NCBI GenBank assembly: GCA_050261415.1
Contig: JBLNDG010000225.1
Coordinates: forward strand, 9,320-73,319
Direction of reading: 5' to 3'
Origin: JBLNDG01 sp050261415
Lineage (GTDB): Bacteria > Bacillota > Clostridia > Lutisporales > Lutisporaceae
DNA: 64,000 nucleotides
Shown one piece after another: positions 59,811-64,000 of this stretch. Position 1 is the stretch's first letter. The number at the start of each line of letters is the position of its first letter. The notes beneath the pieces are model-generated. The model was given only the letters and a program-made list of their open reading frames with translations, did no database searches and was not told the DNA's origin. Position numbers and translations under genes: made by a program.

Positions 59811-62270
59811 TTAATGCAAAGGCTTGAATCTTTTAAGCCTTAAAGCATTCATCAAAACTGATACTGAACTAAATGCCATGGCTCCCGCTGCAATTATCGG
59901 GTTTAGTCTCGGACCTCCGAAGAGGTAAAGCAGGCCCGCTGCTACCGGAATCCCTGCAGAGTTGTACGCAAAAGCCCAGAAGAGATTCTGCTTAATATTC
60001 CTTATGGTTTTCTTGCTGAGCTGTATTGCAGTAGGCACATCCATAAGATCGCTTCTCATAAGCACGATATCTGCAGATTCCATAGCCACGTCGGTGCCTG
60101 AACCTATAGCAATTCCTATATCGGCCTGAGCGAGTGCCGGGGCATCATTTATACCATCACCTACCATCGCCACCTTCATGCCCTCGTCCTGGAGTTTCTT
60201 AACTTCATTTGCCTTATCCTGCGGGAGCACTTCAGCCAATACCCTGTCTATACCTACCTGCTTTGCTATTGCTTCAGCAGTTCTTCTGTTGTCTCCGGTA
60301 ATCATCGCTACCTCTATCCCCATATTGTGCAACACCTCGATAGCCCTCTTGCTGCTTGACTTCATAACGTCAGCAACCGCAATTATACCCGCCAGATTGT
60401 TATCTATAGTAATATACATAGGAGTCTTACCTTCACCGGCCAACTTATCCGATTCATTCTGGAGAGTAATTTTTATATTTCTGTCGTCCATAAGCTTTCT
60501 ATTGCCCAGTAGCATTTTTCTTCCTTTGATTGCAACTTCTATACCATGTCCCGGTATAGCTTCAAAGCTTTCTACATTTAATAGTTCCATATTTTTCTCT
60601 AATGCACCATTAACTATGGCTTCCCCTAAAGGATGTTCCGAACCTTTTTCAGCCGAAGCCGACAACTGCAGCAATTCAGTCTCGTTTACAATTCCGGTAG
60701 TGATTACATCGGTTACTTTAGGTTTGCCTTCCGTGATGGTCCCGGTTTTATCAAATACGATGGTTTTTATTTTGTGTGCGGTCTCAAGTGCTTCACCGCC
60801 TTTTATCAATACACCGTACTCCGCACCCTTTCCGGTACCGACCATGATGGCAGTGGGTGTCGCCAATCCTAAGGCACATGGGCATGCTATAACCAGAACT
60901 GCTATAAATATTGTAATTGCGAAAATTGGCGACATTCCTGCGAAATACCATGCTGCACCTGATAAAATTGCAATTATTATAACTACAGGTACAAAGTAGC
61001 CTGATATAATGTCCGCCATTTTTGCTATCGGGGCCTTAGATCCCTGGGCATCTTCCACAAGCTTTATAATCTGGGCAAGAGCAGTATCTTTTCCTACCTT
61101 TGTAGCTTTAAACTTTATTGTACCGTTCTTGTTGATGCTTGCTCCGATAACCTTACTGCCTGTGCCTTTCTCGACCGGAATACTCTCACCTGTAAGCATT
61201 GATTCGTCTACCGAAGTTCTTCCTTCTACGACTTCCCCGTCTACCGGTATTTTCTCACCCGGTTTCACGAGTATTATATCTCCGACCTCAACTTCTTCAA
61301 TAGGTATTACTATTTCCTTTCCCTCATGTATAACTGTTGCTGTTTTAGGTGCAAGTCCCATAAGTTTTTTAATAGCTTCAGAGGTTTTACCCTTTGTTAC
61401 TGCTTCCAGGTATTTACCTAACATTATCAATGTTATAATTACTCCCGCTGTCTCAAAATACAAATCATTAGCATATTCAATATTTCCATTTATAATTTGA
61501 ACTATGGCGTAGATGCCGTATAAGAATGCTGCGCTTGTACCCATTGCAATCAGAGAATCCATATTGGGCTCACGCCTTATCAATCTGCTGAAGCCCACAG
61601 TGTAGAACCTGTAGCCTGCAATAACCACGGGTATAGCCAGTATTAGCTGTATTAGCCCGAAGTTGACCGGATGCATCTCCGGCATAATAAATTCAGGCAG
61701 TGGCAATTTCAGCATATGCCCCATTGCAATATATAAAAGGGGTACTGTAAATACAGATGCAACTAAAAACCTATTCCATAGAGATTTCATTTCCTTTTCT
61801 CTGCGTTCCCTTTCATAATCCACCTGTTCTTTTGCTTCAATTTCTAATGCCTTATATCCAGCTTTTGAAACAGCATCCTTAATTTCAGATATCCTGGTCT
61901 TTGTAGAATCATATACTACCTTCGCTTTCTCCGTAGCGAAATTAACACTGACTTCATTTATTCCGGGCAGCTTTCCTATTGATTTCTCCACCGCTTTTGC
62001 GCAAGAAGCACATGTCATTCCCGAAATAGGAAGCATTATTTCACGAATAACTTCAGCATTATCTTCCTGAGCGCCATAACCCGCTTTTTTTACTGCTTCT
62101 TTCACCTTTTCTATATCAGCTTTACTTTCATCGAATTCTACAGTCAGCTTTTCAGTTGCAAAATTAACATTCGCCACATTTACTCCTGCTACTTTGCCTA
62201 CTCCTCTTTCGACCGCCTTTGCGCAGGATGCGCAAGTCATCCCTGTTATATTTAACACTTCTTTTTTCAT
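59811..62270 (-). CDS. copA: CopA, Cu+-exporting P1B-type ATPase
   Basis: ATPase of 819 residues. Two N-terminal HMA domains each have GMTCASCAK (Cys13/16 and about 87/90). Then come eight helices with the transmembrane metal site VIACPCALGLATP, the actuator motif MLTGESIPVEKG, phosphorylation site VFDKTGTITEGKP, the HP locus SEHPLGEAI, and VGDGINDAPALAQADIG. The intact CPC and final-helix residues (NPIIAAGAMAFSSVSV) fit a Cu+ exporter. It is 17 bp after the small HMA-like gene in the csoR-led operon. Confidence 0.95.
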   Translation of the reverse strand: MKKEVLNITGMTCASCAKAVERGVGKVAGVNVANVNFATEKLTVEFDESKADIEKVKEAVKKAGYGAQEDNAEVIREIMLPISGMTCASCAKAVEKSIGKLPGINEVSVNFATEKAKVVYDSTKTRISEIKDAVSKAGYKALEIEAKEQVDYERERREKEMKSLWNRFLVASVFTVPLLYIAMGHMLKLPLPEFIMPEMHPVNFGLIQLILAIPVVIAGYRFYTVGFSRLIRREPNMDSLIAMGTSAAFLYGIYAIVQIINGNIEYANDLYFETAGVIITLIMLGKYLEAVTKGKTSEAIKKLMGLAPKTATVIHEGKEIVIPIEEVEVGDIILVKPGEKIPVDGEVVEGRTSVDESMLTGESIPVEKGTGSKVIGASINKNGTIKFKATKVGKDTALAQIIKLVEDAQGSKAPIAKMADIISGYFVPVVIIIAILSGAAWYFAGMSPIFAITIFIAVLVIACPCALGLATPTAIMVGTGKGAEYGVLIKGGEALETAHKIKTIVFDKTGTITEGKPKVTDVITTGIVNETELLQLSASAEKGSEHPLGEAIVNGALEKNMELLNVESFEAIPGHGIEVAIKGRKMLLGNRKLMDDRNIKITLQNESDKLAGEGKTPMYITIDNNLAGIIAVADVMKSSSKRAIEVLHNMGIEVAMITGDNRRTAEAIAKQVGIDRVLAEVLPQDKANEVKKLQDEGMKVAMVGDGINDAPALAQADIGIAIGSGTDVAMESADIVLMRSDLMDVPTAIQLSKKTIRNIKQNLFWAFAYNSAGIPVAAGLLYLFGGPRLNPIIAAGAMAFSSVSVLMNALRLKRFKPLH

Positions 62271-62287
62271 AAGTTCACCGCCTTTTT

Positions 62288-62521
62288 CTACTGATATAAC
62301 TCCTTACTTACCTTTCCTTTGATTATTGATTCATTAACTATATCCAGTACTATTTGCCGTGATAATTTCTCATTATTGTATTCAATTTTGATACTCTTTT
62401 TATCAAGATTCACGTCAAATTCTTTTATTCCCTCTATATAGCTTAGTGCTTTCACAACATTCAAAAGACATTTACAGCAAAGTATATTATCCTGCCTAAA
62501 TCTAGCTGTATAGTTCTTCAT
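62288..62521 (-). CDS. Small HMA-like protein with CxxC-like metal motif
   Basis: Protein of about 77 residues with a ferredoxin-like HMA pattern. NILCCKCLLNVVKALSYIEG holds a CCKC motif in place of MxCxxC, and IKEFDVNLDKKSIKIEYNN is the following strand-turn. It may be a copper chaperone or an adaptor between CsoR and CopA. I chose the ATG at 62521, nine bases after GGGGA; an ATG two codons earlier is possible. It overlaps no other gene and lies 16 bp after csoR. Confidence 0.8.
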   Translation of the reverse strand: MKNYTARFRQDNILCCKCLLNVVKALSYIEGIKEFDVNLDKKSIKIEYNNEKLSRQIVLDIVNESIIKGKVSKELYQ

Positions 62522-62537
62522 AAGCATACATCCCCAA

Positions 62538-62804
62538 CTACTTTGCATACTTATCAATCAACTCAATGATTTCATTTATCTTCTCGTCCCCATGTCCTTC
62601 TTCAAATGCCTGTTTCACACAATGCTTGATATGCTGGTCGATTAATTTTAAATTTGCTTTCTTTAGCAATGCTTGCACTGAGAGTATTTGTTTTGAAACA
62701 TCAACGCAATATCTGTCATCTTCCATCATTTTTATAATACCCTCAATTTGCCCTTTTGAGGTTTTTAAGAGATTCAACACCTCCATTTTCTCTGTACATC
62801 TCAT
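62538..62804 (-). CDS. csoR: CsoR-family Cu(I)-sensing repressor
   Basis: All-helical repressor of 88 residues. The metal ligands Cys33, His58 and Cys62 (RYCVDVSKQI and QHIKHCVKQA) show the C-x24-H-x3-C spacing of Cu(I)-sensing CsoR, which separates it from RcnR, FrmR and CstR. AAAGGAGGTGATGTTAGC precedes the ATG. It leads an operon with the HMA-like protein, copA and copZ. A GC-rich operator lies upstream. Confidence 0.93.
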   Translation of the reverse strand: MRCTEKMEVLNLLKTSKGQIEGIIKMMEDDRYCVDVSKQILSVQALLKKANLKLIDQHIKHCVKQAFEEGHGDEKINEIIELIDKYAK

Positions 62805-62871
62805 GCTAACATCACCTCCTTTATATTCAGTCCATTAATATTGCTATTATTTGAATGCATTTCAGGGTTTC

Positions 62872-62898
62872 AACCCGTCCCCCAGTGGGGTGGGGGTT
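62872..62898. promoter_or_regulatory. CsoR operator candidate
   Basis: AACCCGTCCCCCAGTGGGGTGGGGGTT is a GC-rich pseudo-palindrome with C-tract, AGT centre and G-tract, in otherwise AT-rich sequence, 68 bp upstream of the csoR start. G/C-tract palindromes like this are the known CsoR binding sites, so Cu(I)-relieved repression of csoR-copA-copZ is inferred. Confidence 0.85.
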
Positions 62899-62993
62899 AA
62901 TATTATTATACTCCATTGTTCATATTTGTCAAGAATGATTATTGGTATAACACAGAGTATATCTCTTCGCCTGTAAATACAAAAAATTCTTAT

Positions 62994-63260
62994 CTATAGG
63001 TTTAGTAATTTTTCAATTTCAGCTTTATTCTCTACAAATCCAAGAATTGCTTTATCGCCTATAATAATTGTAGGAACGGCCATACGTTTATATTTGTTTT
63101 TTAATTCTTCTCTGTTTTGCTTTTCTGATATGTTTTTATAATCGACATATATATGCTTCTCAGCAAAAAAACCTTTTGCTTCCTGACAATCAGGTCAGGT
63201 GTCTGAGGTATACATTATAATGCTGCCTTTCTTGTCTAATAAGTTATCAACTAGTCTCAT
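62994..63260 (-). CDS. Glutaredoxin-like protein with TGA at the first active-site Cys (candidate selenoprotein, UxxC)
   Basis: An 88-residue thioredoxin-fold protein if TGA codon 22 (63195-63197) is read as selenocysteine. GSIIMYTSDT-[TGA]-PDCQEAKGFF gives a UPDC in place of CPDC. RMAVPTIIIGDKAIL supplies the cis-proline. Downstream of the TGA are a 5 bp stem and then GCAAAAGGTTTTTTTGC, a hairpin with GGT at its tip 22-24 bases from the TGA, as in bacterial SECIS elements. AAGGAG precedes the ATG. The tail ends ENKAEIEKLLNL. Glutaredoxin selenoproteins of this kind are known in Clostridia. Confidence 0.85.
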
Positions 63261-63459
63261 ATGATTTTCTCCTTCCTTAAATGTAAGTACTATTTTTAGT
63301 ATCTTTTTAAATATCTTGAGTTATCCAAAAAGTTAGCTACCTTATTTCTTGCTAAATTAGCAAAAATACTGGATAGCTTGCTGATTTTGCCAGCAAACTA
63401 AATTTTGAAGAAGGCAATTATATTGGAGATTTAAGTAGCAAAACTCCTATTCTATAGAA

Positions 63460-63502
63460 AAAATAAGCTTCTTCAATCACATCTATTGAAGAAGCTTATT
63501 TT
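63460..63502. terminator. Strong hairpin downstream of the small membrane protein gene
   Basis: Perfect 18 bp stem (AAATAAGCTTCTTCAAT and complement) with a 7-base loop, flanked by A- and T-runs. It terminates the minus-strand gene ending at 63554 and isolates the glutaredoxin gene. The remaining 63261-63459 sequence holds two small palindromes (TTGCTAAATTAGCAA, TTGCTGATTTTGCCAGCAA) and no gene. Confidence 0.85.
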
Positions 63503-63553
63503 GTAGGCTTGGAACTGTGCGTATCACGCTTTACTGTTATCTAAAAGATTCTA

Positions 63554-63860
63554 TTATTCTACAGATTTATTTAATTCAAGAGGCTTACTATTGTCATGGC
63601 TCTCATTATTATCGTGGCAGTTGCCTTTTTTATTACCCCCAAACATCATAGGTAGCATTGTAAGCATCATTATAGGACACAAAAATGGCGCTTATAATCC
63701 CCAGTAATGAACCTGTCTTAGGGCTAAACCTGGCTATAAAGGGTAAAGCCGCTATAATAATTATAGGCAAGCCACAGCAAATTGCCATATGCAGCGCATG
63801 CTTTAACGCACTATGGTTTTTAGGCCCTTGACTTTCTTTATTATTATCATTATAATTCAT
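63554..63860 (-). pseudogene. Small two-helix membrane protein with a frameshift
   Basis: The first frame reads HALHMAICCGLPIIIIAALPF and TGSLLGIISAIF, then ends at 63633 as YDVWG. Shifting frame near 63680 restores CPIMMLTMLPMMFGGNKKGN, a second Met-rich helix and a polar tail ending LELNKSVE at 63554, for about 101 residues. The CC in the first helix and Met-rich second helix suggest a copper-related membrane protein. A single base indel explains the break. Confidence 0.75.
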
Positions 63861-63935
63861 ACTTAACCCCTCAGTATTCTATAATGCTCCCATAGGGTGA
63901 GACACAAAATCCAAAAAGTAAGTTATACTAGAACT

Positions 63936-64000
63936 ATGAGAAAGAGAAATAATTACACTGCCGAATTCAAAGCTAAAGTCGTACTGGAGATTCTATCCGA
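63936..64000 (+). CDS. Start of an IS3-type transposase OrfA (cut by window end)
   Basis: The first 21 codons, MRKRNNYTAEFKAKVVLEIL, match the helix-turn-helix OrfA of IS3-family elements (RxRRxYTxEFKxxVVLEALxG). The frame runs off the window edge. The element's left end probably lies near 63893-63915 (GGTGAGACACAAAATCC), but the matching right end is not visible. Confidence 0.75.
   Translation, partial: MRKRNNYTAEFKAKVVLEILS

Noticed and set aside
60178..60999. 273-codon open frame antisense to copA
   Set aside because: Shadow of the copA reading frame; composition is low-complexity Ser/Ile/Leu typical of antisense frames.
1..64000. CRISPR arrays, tRNA and rRNA genes
   Set aside because: No regularly spaced repeat series, cloverleaf or rRNA-like sequence was noticed on either strand.

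Overview
The window looks like a chromosome segment of an anaerobic, endospore-forming member of the Bacillota, class Clostridia. Pointers are a complete division and cell wall cluster with sporulation-type SpoVD and SpoVE, a meso-DAP-type MurE, an Rnf complex, a CteB-like radical SAM maturase, a ferredoxin-type thioredoxin reductase, Shine-Dalgarno sites of AGGAGG type and frequent GTG/TTG starts. No species can be named from sequence alone. Nearly all genes lie on the minus strand.

Bases 1-12200 hold the dcw cluster, read right to left: mraZ (with four direct repeats 10 bp apart upstream), rsmH, ftsL, spoVD, murE, murF, mraY, murD, spoVE and a murG cut by the window edge. A canonical lgt lies upstream of mraZ.

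Bases 12400-36100 are mostly ordinary single genes and short operons: a SppA-like serine proteinase, pduL-deoC, an orphan CteB-like maturase, a ferredoxin-type thioredoxin reductase followed by a DUF1858 gene with an in-frame TGA at a CxxC position, a CPBP protease, a GerMN lipoprotein, a racemase, a P1 peptidase and PlsC. A sulfane-sulfur operon (arsR, CoA-disulfide reductase-rhodanese, tusA-like, dsrE-like) has a perfect 20 bp palindrome upstream. Then come a TSUP transporter, a CBS-type pyrophosphatase, a P-type ATPase behind a yybP-ykoY (Mn2+) riboswitch, and prfC.

Bases 36200-44900 are an accessory fluoride-response island in partial decay. Two divergent fluoride riboswitches drive crcB-crcB-DUF190 on the minus strand and a NifU-like/GGGtGRT pair on the plus strand. 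A third riboswitch remnant precedes a broken cation/proton antiporter, whose 3' end is fused to a fragment of a second GGGtGRT gene. A dynamin-like GTPase operon carries three frameshifts. An IS701-type element sits at the right end, and a transposase relic joined to a GGDEF relic at the left.

Bases 44900-64000 are a copper and thiol island around an rnfCDGEAB-rseC operon. From the regulator end it has csoR with an operator, a small HMA-like protein, copA, copZ, a YHS membrane protein, a membrane spermidine synthase-like protein, a 52-residue His-rich membrane peptide, a divergent Lgt paralogue, and a Cys-rich copper-storage-like gene with an amber codon. Beyond rnf lie a Met-rich secreted protein, an isoprenylcysteine-methyltransferase-like protein, an anchored unknown, ccdA, a truncated NhaC-like gene with a His/Met-rich insertion, and an intact copper-storage-like gene. 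Upstream of csoR lies a glutaredoxin whose first CxxC cysteine codon is TGA, a frameshifted small membrane protein and the start of an IS3-type orfA. The two TGA codons in redox motifs suggest that this organism uses selenocysteine. No tRNA, rRNA or CRISPR array was seen.
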